A stretch of DNA of 64,000 bases. Origin: JAHDVS01 sp964370985. GTDB lineage: Bacteria > Actinomycetota > Thermoleophilia > Gaiellales > Gaiellaceae. Made by a program: the position numbers and the translations under genes. Positions 33,570 to 42,656 of the stretch are shown here, one piece after another; the first letter of the stretch is position 1; each line of letters begins with the position of its first letter. Below the pieces are notes generated by a model. It had not been told where the DNA came from and did not search any database. It was given only the letters and a program-made list of their open reading frames with translations. The stretch is from positions 1 through 64,000 of the forward strand of contig CAYJLE010000001.1 in the NCBI GenBank assembly GCA_964370985.1, read 5' to 3'.

Positions 33570-33908
33570 ATGGCTACCGCATTCGCGCACGAGGCGGTTC
33601 GCATCCACTCGCTCGCGCACCTCTCCGACGCGCAGATCGCCAGGGCCGTCGGGGCAGCGGCGAGCACGGTCCGGGACTGGCTCGCGCTTCGCAGCTCCCC
33701 GACCGGCCGGCGAGCCGAGCGGCTGGCGGAGCTCGCCGAGATCGTCGACCGTCTCGCTCGCGTGATGGAGCCTGAGTACATCCCGGTCTGGCTGTCGAGG
33801 CCGATCGAGGCGCTCGACGACCGCAAGCCGTTCGAGCTGATCGCCGCAGGGAAGGCGCGCGCGGTCGCGCGGGTGGTCTCGGAGCTCGAGTCGCCCGGCG
33901 CCGTCTGA
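33570..33908 (+). CDS. antitoxin, Xre/MbcA/ParS-like
   Basis: 112 aa. N-terminal Xre-type helix-turn-helix (SDAQIARAVGAAASTVRDWL) and C-terminal toxin-binding DUF2384-like region (WLSRPIEALDDRKPFELIAA, GKARAVARVV). Such antitoxins repress their operon and block a RES-domain toxin; the next gene is one. ATG 33570 follows a -10 by 6 nt. It precedes the toxin and overlaps it by 4 bp. Confidence 0.85.
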   Translation: MATAFAHEAVRIHSLAHLSDAQIARAVGAAASTVRDWLALRSSPTGRRAERLAELAEIVDRLARVMEPEYIPVWLSRPIEALDDRKPFELIAAGKARAVARVVSELESPGAV

Positions 33909-34441
33909 GGTCGCCGCTGCCACTCGACGTCGACCCCGCCGACCCAGCCGGGGAGTGGCTGCGTCACGTCCCGCGCGCCGGCGACCCCCGATTGCGACCT
34001 GAGCCGCCCGGCGACAACCGCTGGCAGCGCGGCAGCGTCATCGACGCGCTCTACCTCGCGAGCGACGAGGCGACCATGTGGGCCGAGTGGTACCGCCACC
34101 TCGCCGAGCGGGGCGTCCCGCCCCTGAGGGGGCTTCCTCGAGACGTCTGGCGCTACCGCGTCGGGGCGCTTCGCGTCGCCGACCTGACCACGCCCGGGCG
34201 CCTCGAGCGTGCCGGCCTGGCCCCGCCAGCTCCGGGGCGGAAGACGTGGCCCGCGTATCAGGCCGTGGGCGAGACGCTGTGGCGCCGGGGCTGGGCGGGG
34301 CTGCTCGCGCCGAGCGCGGCCCGGCCCGCCGGGCTCGTCCTCTGCCTGTTCGCAGCCGCGCCGGGACCACCGGCCGAGCCCGTCCCGCCGCCGACCCGCG
34401 TCTCGGAGCCCCCCGCGCCGCCCACCGGAATGCGCACGTGA
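33905..34441 (+). CDS. RES-domain toxin (NAD-degrading type), apparent CTG start
   Basis: About 178 aa. The RES triad seems present: Arg in DNRWQRGSVIDALYLASDE, Glu in TMWAEWYRHLAERG and Ser in LLAPSAARPAG. Known RES toxins break down or phosphorolyse NAD+. The first canonical start (TTG 33992) would remove the domain start GEWLRHVPRAGDP. No ATG/GTG/TTG lies upstream in frame; CTG at 33905-33907 overlaps the antitoxin TGA as CTGA. A CTG start would keep toxin translation low and tied to the antitoxin. The C-terminal tail is Pro-rich. Confidence 0.8.
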   Translation: MRSPLPLDVDPADPAGEWLRHVPRAGDPRLRPEPPGDNRWQRGSVIDALYLASDEATMWAEWYRHLAERGVPPLRGLPRDVWRYRVGALRVADLTTPGRLERAGLAPPAPGRKTWPAYQAVGETLWRRGWAGLLAPSAARPAGLVLCLFAAAPGPPAEPVPPPTRVSEPPAPPTGMRT

Positions 34442-34533
34442 GCGCATCCGGCGCGAGTCGCTACCGGCCCGACCCGCTCTCCGGCGCGTCGTCGCACCCC
34501 CGTCACACATCCGGCACGATCCGGTCTCCTCCG

Positions 34534-34539
34534 TATCAT
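34534..34539 (+). promoter_or_regulatory. possible -10 element (TATCAT) for the restriction gene
   Basis: TATCAT lies 30 nt before the GTG at 34570. The leader holds GGAGGG (34556-34561) 8 nt before the start. Confidence 0.45.
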
Positions 34540-34569
34540 CCGTCGCCCTACCGTCGGAGGGTGTGAGCG

Positions 34570-37500
34570 GTGCCGCCTGTTCGCCTGCCAAGCCTCGACA
34601 TCCCGGAGGACGAGAAGCGCCGGCTGTCCGAGGCCGACGTCCACTCGACGCTGTTCGAGCCGGACATGCGGTTGCTCGGGTATCCGCCGCGGACGAGCTC
34701 GCAGGCGGACGGCGAGCACTTCCTCGAGCAGCGGACGCTCGCCGTCCGCCGCCTGAGGTCGCAGCGGGCCACCGGTCGCTACGACGGCCTCTACCTGATC
34801 GGCAACGCGCCGGTCGTGCTCTGCGAGGTCAAGCGCTACGACGCCCTCGACGCGCCGGCTGCGTTCGAGGAGGCGAAGCGCCAGCTCGTCGCGTACGCGC
34901 GAAGCGACGACTTCAGCGCGCCGCCGCCCTTCCTCTTCCTCTACTGCGGCAAGCCGGAGCGCAACCGGTTCTTCCGCGCGAAGGCCGTGGCTGACGGGAC
35001 GCTCCTCGACCAGGTCGACTACGAGGAGCTCTCCGAGCCGTGGTCGTGGGAGCGCGTCAAGGCTGCCCACCTGCGTGGCGAGTTCGCGCAGGAGGTCGTG
35101 ACGCCGGAGCGGCTGCGCGAGATCCTCCTCCACCACCTCGGCCGGATCGAGGCCGACATCGGCCGCGACGCGCTCCACCTGGTCGAGGTGGTCTCCAGGC
35201 CCGAGCCGCCCGGGACGCTGACCGAGTTCGGCCAGTGGCTCGTCGCCCGGCCGGAGGCGCTCCGCCGGGCGCGCCAGCTCTACGAGCGGAAGGTTGCCGA
35301 GACCGGCAAGAGCGGTCTCGACGTGGTCGGGGAGATCGTGACGCAGGCGGCGCTCGGCCATCTGAACAAGGTGTTCTTCCTGAACCTATGCGAGGACCGC
35401 CACCTGCCCGGCTTCTACCGGATCATGCGCGAGTTCCTGCCTTCGGCGAAGGCCGAGACGACGCCGGCGACGGCCGCGATGTTCCTCGGTCTCCTGCGGC
35501 GGCGCCTGCTCGACTCCTCACGCGCGTGGAGCACCGAGGAGGAGCGGGTCTACCAGGCGCTGCGCGGCGAGCTCACGCCGGCGATCCGCGACAGCGTGAT
35601 CGACCAGAACAGCTGGTGGGAGCTAATCCGGGTCGCTTTCGACCTCGCGGAGGAGCGCTTCCCGCTCGTCTACAGGGAGGACCCGTACGACTACCTCAGA
35701 CCCGGCAAGGAGTCGCTCGCCGAGCTCGTCTACGACCTCTCGACGAAGAGCTTCGAGGCGCTCACGAACCGGGCGGTCGGCGACATCTACCAGTCCCTCC
35801 TCTCCTCGCGCCAGCAGCAAGCGCACAAGCTCGGCGCCTTCTACACGCCACATGGCGACGTCGAGTACATGGTGTCGAAGCTCAGCCTGCGCCGCGACTC
35901 GGTCGTGCTCGACCCCTGCATGGGCTCCGGCCACTTCCTCGCCGAGCTGTACGAGCGGCTCGCCGCTCTCTACCGGGCAGAGGGGTACACGCCCGAAGAC
36001 GCCTACCGTGAGATCGTGGGGAAGCAGCTCTACGGCGGGGACATCGACACGTTCGCCACGTCGCTCGCGGCGATCCGCCTCTTCTTCCTGGACGAGCACG
36101 GCACGGGAGCGTCGCCGCAGCTCTACGTCCACGACATGCTCCTCCACTCGCCCGAGCGCCAGCGGATGATCTGGACGGATGCCGAGCGCGCCGTCGCCGA
36201 CCCGGAGGTCGACGATACGGGAGAGATCGACGGGGTCGAGTTCGACGCGATCGTCGGGAACCCGCCGTACGGCGCGCGGAAACCCGCGTACAAGGCCGGC
36301 GTGTACCGGCGCCTGTACGGCACGACCGAGACGGCGCTGCGGGCCGGCAGCACCGGGACGGGCGACCACGACACGTACGCGATGTTCATCGCCAACGGGA
36401 TCGAGCGACTCAAGGAGGGCGGGAGGCTCTGCCTGATCACGAACGACAGCTTCCGCTCGCTCACCACGTACGCCCGCCTGCGCCGGTACGTCCTCGACCG
36501 CTGCAGGATCGTCGAGATCCTCCTCACCGACACGAAGCACTTCGAGGGAGTCAGCTTCCAGTTCGCAGGCATGGCGATCACGACGCTCGAGAAGTGCTCG
36601 GAGGCCGAGTCGCGCCGCGCGAACGAGATGCGGCTCGTCGACTACGTCCGCGATCCGGCCGACTTCCTCAGTCCGCCGCCGGAGAAGGTGCAGATTCTGC
36701 GACAGGAGGAGTACGAGGCCCTGCCGGAGACGCCGTTCTTCGTGGGCGTGTCCCGGGAGGTGCTCGAGGCGGCAAAGGCATCCGGGCGCGTGCGGGACGT
36801 GGCCCGCGGGCGGCAGGGGCTGGCAACGGCGGACGACCGGCGGTTTCTGGCGGGAATCGATAGCCCGTTCCCGAGTCTGGTGAAGGTCATTGCCAACACG
36901 GAAGTCGCCAAGGCCCTCACCGACGAGGAACGCTCGCGCGGGATCGCGCCGAACCGTCCTCACTGGGTACCGTTCGCGAAAGGCGAGGGGTTCGGGGAGT
37001 ACTGGCGCGAACCTCGAGTCGCCATCGACTGGTCCCGGGAGTCGGTAGCCGAACTCGAGCGGCGTGATGCGCTCCCGGTGGGGACTTCGCGGAGACCACG
37101 GCTGCAGAACCGGTCGTACTACTTCCGGACCGGCCTCACGTACTCGGTCGTGGCTAGCGGCCGCCTCTCTGTTCGCTTGTTGCCGGAGGGATGGATCTTC
37201 GGCCACAAAGGTAGCGCGATCTTCGTCGAGGGCGGGGCGACGTCCGACCTCTTCCTGCTCGGGTACCTCAACTCCGCGCTCGCGACCTACTTCATGCGGA
37301 AGATCGTCAACACCACGGCGACGGCAGACGTCGGCTACATCGAGAAGCTGCCCTACCGTCGGCCGCCGGCGGACCTCGAAGCGGCGGTCGCCGAGCGCGT
37401 CTCGCGCATCGTCGAGGCTCTCAAGGCCGACTCGGAGGCGGACGTCCAGGCCCCGCGCGACGAGATCGACGAGGCGATCTTCGACCTGTTCGAGATCCGC

Positions 37501-37584
37501 TCGGCGCGCGGCGAGGTGCGCCGCTTCTACCGGGCGGTCGGGAGAGCGGAGCCAGCGAGCTCGGGCGGCGAGACGCGCGCGTAG
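34570..37584 (+). CDS. type IIG restriction-methylation enzyme
   Basis: 1004 aa, with nuclease and N6-adenine methylase in one chain. N-terminal PD-(D/E)xK-like site: RYDGLYLIGNAPVVLCEVK (about residues 69-87). Middle: methylase motif I LDPCMGSGHFLAEL (about 455) and motif IV VGNPPYGARKPAY (about 562) of Eco57I type. C-terminal part (FFVGVSREVLEAAKASGRVR, FGHKGSAIFVEGGATSDLFL) is the likely target-recognition domain. It probably methylates one strand and cuts unmodified DNA at a short distance; the site cannot be predicted. Its last 58 bp overlap the opposite-strand gene at 37527. Centre of the accessory island. Confidence 0.88.
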   Translation: MPPVRLPSLDIPEDEKRRLSEADVHSTLFEPDMRLLGYPPRTSSQADGEHFLEQRTLAVRRLRSQRATGRYDGLYLIGNAPVVLCEVKRYDALDAPAAFEEAKRQLVAYARSDDFSAPPPFLFLYCGKPERNRFFRAKAVADGTLLDQVDYEELSEPWSWERVKAAHLRGEFAQEVVTPERLREILLHHLGRIEADIGRDALHLVEVVSRPEPPGTLTEFGQWLVARPEALRRARQLYERKVAETGKSGLDVVGEIVTQAALGHLNKVFFLNLCEDRHLPGFYRIMREFLPSAKAETTPATAAMFLGLLRRRLLDSSRAWSTEEERVYQALRGELTPAIRDSVIDQNSWWELIRVAFDLAEERFPLVYREDPYDYLRPGKESLAELVYDLSTKSFEALTNRAVGDIYQSLLSSRQQQAHKLGAFYTPHGDVEYMVSKLSLRRDSVVLDPCMGSGHFLAELYERLAALYRAEGYTPEDAYREIVGKQLYGGDIDTFATSLAAIRLFFLDEHGTGASPQLYVHDMLLHSPERQRMIWTDAERAVADPEVDDTGEIDGVEFDAIVGNPPYGARKPAYKAGVYRRLYGTTETALRAGSTGTGDHDTYAMFIANGIERLKEGGRLCLITNDSFRSLTTYARLRRYVLDRCRIVEILLTDTKHFEGVSFQFAGMAITTLEKCSEAESRRANEMRLVDYVRDPADFLSPPPEKVQILRQEEYEALPETPFFVGVSREVLEAAKASGRVRDVARGRQGLATADDRRFLAGIDSPFPSLVKVIANTEVAKALTDEERSRGIAPNRPHWVPFAKGEGFGEYWREPRVAIDWSRESVAELERRDALPVGTSRRPRLQNRSYYFRTGLTYSVVASGRLSVRLLPEGWIFGHKGSAIFVEGGATSDLFLLGYLNSALATYFMRKIVNTTATADVGYIEKLPYRRPPADLEAAVAERVSRIVEALKADSEADVQAPRDEIDEAIFDLFEIRSARGEVRRFYRAVGRAEPASSGGETRA

Positions 37585-37961
37585 ACGCTCACCCGCTCGT
37601 CGAGCCGAAGCTCCTTCAGCAGCGCCTCGACCGCGGGCTTGCACTCCTCGGCGGGGAGCACCTCGAAGACGCAGCGCCGGCCCGTGTCCGACATGTGTCG
37701 GTTGGCGAGCTCCACGAGACGATCGGGGAACGCGGGGTCGTCCAGGTCCTCCGGCACCACGGCAAGCGCGATCCACTCGACCCCGAGGCAGTCGACGACG
37801 TGCACCGTGCCGTCGTCGGCCCGCGCCGGCTCGCCCCAGACGCTCCCGGTCCGGTACAGGTCCTCGAGAACGGCGGTCAGCTCGTCACGGCTCATGCCGG
37901 CAGGGTAGGCGACGTGCCGGATGGCGGGGATCCTGGCGGGTGATCCGTGACCTCCGCTCAC
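37527..37961 (-). CDS. hypothetical protein of the island (144 aa)
   Basis: 144 aa, no domain recognised. Middle part DGTVHVVDCLGVEWIALAVV and PDRLVELANRHMSDTGRRCV looks like an alpha/beta fold. The GTG at 37961 overlaps the stop of the 269-aa gene (GTGA), so the two are coupled; an internal ATG at 37895 is an alternative start. Its 3' end overlaps the restriction gene tail to tail by 58 bp. Confidence 0.65.
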   Translation of the reverse strand: MSGGHGSPARIPAIRHVAYPAGMSRDELTAVLEDLYRTGSVWGEPARADDGTVHVVDCLGVEWIALAVVPEDLDDPAFPDRLVELANRHMSDTGRRCVFEVLPAEECKPAVEALLKELRLDERVSVYARVSPPELAGSALPTAR

Positions 37962-38767
37962 CGCGATGTGACCATGATCGCGCCCGGGTACCGCTGCTCG
38001 ATCGCGCGGCGCGCTGGGAACTCGAGCAGACGCGCCTCGTGGTCGAGCCGCTCACGGTCGTCGGCCTTGTCCGGGTCGACTTCGCATCGCTGATCTCCCC
38101 GTAGGACGTGCGCGATGGCATTCCGCGAGTCGCGCACGAGAGTGGTCGCAGGGTCCGTCGGGAACGAGTGCCGTGCGCTGTTCCACCGTCCCACGAAGTG
38201 TTGCGCTTCCCTATTGATGAAGGCGTCTCGGAGTGTCGTTTCTTGGTTCACAGTGAGGGCAGCTTCGAGCGAGTTCCAGAATGCCAGGAACCGATAGAAG
38301 GGAGTTCCAGCGTTTAGCGCCTCCCGGTAGTAGCTGACTGCGAGACGCACGTTTCGCTCGGGACGAAGCTCGATCGCCCGAGGTGCCGCAACCCGATACA
38401 GGCCCGAGTACGTCCGGCGCGCGCGAGTGATCGCCGGGTGGAATGAATCTGGCTCGCCACTCATCCCGCCATTCAGAGCCTCCGCTGGCTGACCGAGCCA
38501 GAAGGCGATCACCGACAAGAAGCGCTGCATGGTGTCCGCAGCGTTTCGTTCGTCGTCGGTCCCCTGGACGGTCACCGTCACAGTGGGGTCGAACTCCTCG
38601 TAGCCGAAGGCCGGATCGTCTCGTGGCTCCAACGCATGCCACACGAAGAGCCGGTTTTCGAACTCGATGCCGACTGTCTCGGCAGGCGCGCTCAATTCGT
38701 GGGTCGATCCAAACCTGATCGGAGAGCGAACGGCGACTTCGAGACGGGCCACGCCGTATCGTCGCAT
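37958..38767 (-). CDS. MauJ-like hypothetical protein (269 aa)
   Basis: 269 aa, soluble. SYYREALNAGTPFYRFLAFW and RDSRNAIAHVLRGDQ resemble proteins often labelled methylamine-utilization MauJ, but no mau genes are here, so that name says little; the RNAIAH stretch recalls HEPN-like motifs (R-x4-6-H), a fold found in many RNA-cutting defence proteins. Codon use is more A/T-rich than neighbours, suggesting transfer. First gene of a two-gene minus-strand operon. Confidence 0.55.
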   Translation of the reverse strand: MRRYGVARLEVAVRSPIRFGSTHELSAPAETVGIEFENRLFVWHALEPRDDPAFGYEEFDPTVTVTVQGTDDERNAADTMQRFLSVIAFWLGQPAEALNGGMSGEPDSFHPAITRARRTYSGLYRVAAPRAIELRPERNVRLAVSYYREALNAGTPFYRFLAFWNSLEAALTVNQETTLRDAFINREAQHFVGRWNSARHSFPTDPATTLVRDSRNAIAHVLRGDQRCEVDPDKADDRERLDHEARLLEFPARRAIEQRYPGAIMVTSR

Positions 38768-38867
38768 CGAACGGGGACGGCATTCCGGGGGTATAAGAGG
38801 GGGCTAAGTCTTCCCTGTTCCGCGCGGCGCCGCCACCGCCCGGACGAATGGCGGGAAGACCTTGCCC

Positions 38868-39848
38868 TCAATCCTCGCCGTCGCCCGCGACGAGCGCGCG
38901 CGCGAAGTCGGCGGCGTCGAACGGCTGCAGGTCGTCGAGCGACTCGCCGACGCCGACGAGCTTGACCGGGAGGCCGAGCTCGTGGCCGATCGCGACGGCG
39001 ATGCCGCCCTTCGCGGTGCCGTCGAGCTTCGTCAGGACGACGCCGGTGACGTCGACCGCGTCGCGGAAGAGCTGCGCCTGACGTAGGCCGTTCTGGCCGG
39101 TCGTGGCGTCGACGACGAGCAGCGTCTCGTGCGGGGCGCCGTCGAGGCGCTGCGCGATCACGCGGCGGACCTTCGCGAGCTCCTCCATCAGGTTCGTCTG
39201 CGTGTGCAGCCGCCCGGCCGTATCGACGATCACCACGTCGCGGCCGCGGGCCTGCGCGGCGGCGATCGAGTCGAACGCGACCGCGGCCGGGTCGCCGCCG
39301 CGCGTCGAGCCGACGAAGTCGGCGCCGGCGCGCCCCGCCCAGATCTCGAGCTGCTCGTCCGCGGCGGCCCGGTACGTGTCGGCGGCTGCGACGATCACCG
39401 AGCGTCCGTGCTCGGTGAGGCGGGCAGCCAGCTTTCCGATCGTCGTCGTCTTGCCGGTGCCGTTGACCCCGACGACGAGCACGACCGACGGCCGTGCCGC
39501 CACGTGCAAGAGCGGCTCGCCCGTGGGCGTCGCCAGCTCCGCCAGCACCTCCTCGAGGCCGACGAGCACGTCCTCGTTCGTCTTCGGCCGCCTCGCCTCG
39601 AGCCGCTCGATCACCTCCTGCGTCGTCGCGACGCCGATGTCGGCCGACAGCAGCACCTCCTCGAGGCGCTCCCACGTGTCGAGGTCGGACGGGTCGTAGC
39701 GCCAGCCCGCCAGGCCGCCCACGATCGCGCGGCGGCTCTTCGAGAGCCCGGAGCGCAGCCGCCGGAACCGCCGGCGCCGCTCCTCACCCTCGCTCTCCGC
39801 GGCCGCCGGCTCCTCGTCGCCGAGCAGCGCGGCCCAGCTCCGCGTCAC
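38868..39848 (-). CDS. ftsY: SRP receptor GTPase FtsY
   Basis: 326 aa; docks SRP-ribosome complexes at the membrane. A short acidic/basic N-terminus, the N domain, then VGVNGTGKTTTIGKLA, ADTYRAAADEQLEIW, VDTAGRLHTQTNLMEEL and TKLDGTAKGG. GTG 39848 overlaps the smc stop (GTGA). Lacks a long A domain. Confidence 0.96.
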   Translation of the reverse strand: MTRSWAALLGDEEPAAAESEGEERRRRFRRLRSGLSKSRRAIVGGLAGWRYDPSDLDTWERLEEVLLSADIGVATTQEVIERLEARRPKTNEDVLVGLEEVLAELATPTGEPLLHVAARPSVVLVVGVNGTGKTTTIGKLAARLTEHGRSVIVAAADTYRAAADEQLEIWAGRAGADFVGSTRGGDPAAVAFDSIAAAQARGRDVVIVDTAGRLHTQTNLMEELAKVRRVIAQRLDGAPHETLLVVDATTGQNGLRQAQLFRDAVDVTGVVLTKLDGTAKGGIAVAIGHELGLPVKLVGVGESLDDLQPFDAADFARALVAGDGED

Positions 39849-42616
39849 GCGACGGCGGCGTCCGCGGCTCCCGCGCGCAGCCGCTTCGAGACGACCTGGG
39901 AGATCCCGTCGGAAGCCATGGTCACGCCGTAGAGGATATCCGCGGCCTCCATCGTCCGTTTCTGGTGGGTGATGACCACGAACTGCGCCCGGTCGGCGTA
40001 CCGGCGAAGCAGGTCGACGAAGCGCCCGATGTTCGTGTCGTCGAGGGCCGCCTCGACCTCGTCGAGCAGGTAGAACGGGCATGGCCGCGCCAGGAACAGC
40101 GCGAACAGGAACGAGAGCGCACCCAGGGCCTTCTCGCCGCCCGAGAGGAGCGACAGGCGCGTCACGCGCTTCCCCGCCGGACGCAGCTCGACCTCGACCC
40201 CGGGCTCATCCTCCTCGCTCTCCGGGATCGTCAGCCGCAGCCTCCCCTCACCGCCCGGGAACAGCGCCGAGGCGACCTCGGCGAAATGCCGCTCCACGGC
40301 CGCGTAGGTCTCCTCGAAGCGCCGCTCCACCGTCTCCGTCAGCTCCGCGCGCAGCTGCTCGAGCTCGTCGAGCGAGCGCTCGAGATCCTCCCGCTGGGCC
40401 GCCAGCTCCGCGAGGCTCTCCTTCTCCCGCTCGAGCTCCTCGGCGGCGAGGGGGTTGACCTGCCCGAGTTGCTCGCGGCGGCGCTCGAGGCGAGCGAGCG
40501 TCGCGCGCAGCTCCTCCCCCTCACCGTCGGCGAGCTCCTCGGCCTCCACGTCGTCCGGGAGCCGGCGGCGCACGTCGTCGCGCTCCGCCGCAACCCGTGC
40601 TGCGTCCACCTCGAGCGACGCGACCGCCTGCGCCGCCTCCGCCGCGGCCCGGCGCAGCTCGGCCTCCCGGGCACCGAGGGCGCGCAGCTCCTCTCCGAGC
40701 GCGGTGCTCGACGCACCGCCCGCATCGACGCGGGCGCGCAGCGGCGCCTCGAAGCGCCCGCCGCCCTCGACGCAGGCTGCGAGCGACGCGACGAGCTGCT
40801 CGCTCGCGTCCGCGAGCCGCTCCAGGAGCTCGGCCTCGGCAGGGTCGACGGTCTGCGGCATCAGGGCGACCGACGCGCGCGCGCGCGTCACGCGCTCCCG
40901 CGCCGCCCGCTCGATCGCGAACGTCTCGGCCGCCTGCGCGGTGGCGGCGGCCGCCTCCGCCCGCAGGCTCTCGACCTCGGCGGCGAGCGCCCGCCGGCGG
41001 GCGTGCAGCTCCATCAGGACGCTCTCCGCGGCGACGCCCGCGAACCACAGCTCGCCGCGGGCCGGGTCGAAGCCGTGGCCTTCGCGGGTCACGGCCACGC
41101 CACGCTCGACACGGGGCAGGTCTTCCGGTCCGACCACGAGCACGCCCGCGAGCAGCGCGGCGACGCGCTCCCCGCCCGGCAGCGGGCGCACACGATCCGC
41201 GAGGCGCTCGGCCCCCGCCAACGGGAGATCGGTCGCGGTCGGTGGCGGAGCCACCGGCGGAACGAGCACGGTCAGCGTGCCCAGCCCCTCGACACGGGCC
41301 CGCTCGGCCAGCGCCAGCGCCGCCGGCGCGTCGTCCGCGAGGATCGCGGCGGCGCGATGGAACAGCGCGGCCGCGGCCGCACGCTCGTAGCCGGGATCGA
41401 CGTCGAGCGCGGCCAGCGCGAGCTGCTCGCCCGCATCCGCGAGGGCGCGCGCCGCGGGCGGCAGCCCCTCTCGCTCGGCCAGGCTGCGGTCGAGCGCCTG
41501 CAGGCGGTCGGCGGCGAGCCGCACGGCGCCCTCGAGGCTCTCCCGCGCGTGCAGGGCCGCCCGGGAGCGCTTGCCGGCATCGGCCAGTGCGCGCTCGGCG
41601 GAGGCAAGCTCCTCGAGCGGGGTCTCGTCGCGCGGGGCGTCCGCGAGCCGGCGCGCCCGGTTCGCATCCCGCCGCAGCCTCGCCGCGACCTCCTCGGCGC
41701 TCTCCCGACGCAGGGCGAGCCGCTCCGCCGCGCTGCGCAGCCGGTAGAGCGCCGCGGTCGCCTGCTCGTGACGGCGCGCGGCCTGCTCGAGCTCCTCCTC
41801 CGCCCGGCGGCGCTCCGCGAGCAGGCCCTCGAGGCGCTCGTCGCGCCGGGCGCGCTCGTGGACGGCCGCGAGCCGCCGCTCCTCGAGCTCGGCCAGCCGC
41901 AGCTCGAGCCGCGCCAGGTTGCCAGCGGCGAGCCGGAGCGCGAGCCGGTCGATCTCCTGGCCCAGCCGCTCGGCCCGCTGGGCAGCGGTCGCCTGGAGCG
42001 CGAGCGGGCGCAGGCGCTTGCGGGACTCCTCCTCGAGCGCCTTCGCCCGGTCGACCTGGATTCGCACCCGCGCGAGCTTCAGCTCCGCGCGGTGGCGGCG
42101 CTGCTTGAAGCTGCCGAGGCCGGCCGCCTCCTCGATCAGGGCACGCCGCTCGGCCGGCTTCGAGGACAGCACCTGCTCGACCCTGCCCTGGCCGATCACC
42201 GCGTGCATCTCGTGTCCCAGCCCGGCGTCCGCGAGCAGCTCGACGAGGTCGGTGCGCCGCACCGATGCGCGGTTGACGAGGTAGTGGCCCTCGCCGCCGC
42301 GCGCCAGGCGGCGGGCGACGGAGACCTCGGCGTAGGGCAGCGGCCCGTCGCCGGCGGAGTTGTCGAAGACGAGCTCGACCTCGCAGTGGTCGGAGCCCGG
42401 CCGGCCGGCCGCGCCGGCGAAGAGGACGTCGTCCGGTTTCTCCGCGCGCAGGGCGCTCGGGGCGAGGCTGCCGGCCGCCCAGACGATCGCGTCGGCGATG
42501 TTCGACTTGCCGGAGCCGTTCGGGCCGACGATCACGGCAACGCCCGGCTCGAGGCGGACCTCGACGGCGTCCGGGAACGACTTGAAGCCGCGCAGCTTGA
42601 TCGAGCGCAGGTGCAC
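39845..42616 (-). CDS. smc: chromosome segregation ATPase SMC (short form)
   Basis: 923 aa; condenses and segregates chromosomes. Walker A VGPNGSGKSNIADAIVWAAG at the N-terminus, hinge around residues 400-520, signature LSLLSGGEKALGALSFLF and Walker B PFYLLDEVEAALDD at the C-terminus. Typical bacterial SMCs are about 1150-1200 aa; here the coiled-coil arms are shorter by roughly a fifth to a quarter. GTG start 42616. Confidence 0.95.
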   Translation of the reverse strand: MHLRSIKLRGFKSFPDAVEVRLEPGVAVIVGPNGSGKSNIADAIVWAAGSLAPSALRAEKPDDVLFAGAAGRPGSDHCEVELVFDNSAGDGPLPYAEVSVARRLARGGEGHYLVNRASVRRTDLVELLADAGLGHEMHAVIGQGRVEQVLSSKPAERRALIEEAAGLGSFKQRRHRAELKLARVRIQVDRAKALEEESRKRLRPLALQATAAQRAERLGQEIDRLALRLAAGNLARLELRLAELEERRLAAVHERARRDERLEGLLAERRRAEEELEQAARRHEQATAALYRLRSAAERLALRRESAEEVAARLRRDANRARRLADAPRDETPLEELASAERALADAGKRSRAALHARESLEGAVRLAADRLQALDRSLAEREGLPPAARALADAGEQLALAALDVDPGYERAAAAALFHRAAAILADDAPAALALAERARVEGLGTLTVLVPPVAPPPTATDLPLAGAERLADRVRPLPGGERVAALLAGVLVVGPEDLPRVERGVAVTREGHGFDPARGELWFAGVAAESVLMELHARRRALAAEVESLRAEAAAATAQAAETFAIERAARERVTRARASVALMPQTVDPAEAELLERLADASEQLVASLAACVEGGGRFEAPLRARVDAGGASSTALGEELRALGAREAELRRAAAEAAQAVASLEVDAARVAAERDDVRRRLPDDVEAEELADGEGEELRATLARLERRREQLGQVNPLAAEELEREKESLAELAAQREDLERSLDELEQLRAELTETVERRFEETYAAVERHFAEVASALFPGGEGRLRLTIPESEEDEPGVEVELRPAGKRVTRLSLLSGGEKALGALSFLFALFLARPCPFYLLDEVEAALDDTNIGRFVDLLRRYADRAQFVVITHQKRTMEAADILYGVTMASDGISQVVSKRLRAGAADAAVA

Positions 42617-42656
42617 CGGGGGGCAAGTCTGACGGCCGGCGCGGATGGCGCGGCCG

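Noticed and set aside
37958..38767. True methylamine-utilization gene mauJ
   Set aside because: No mau genes nearby and the setting is a defence-type island; the resemblance is to a broad, poorly named family.
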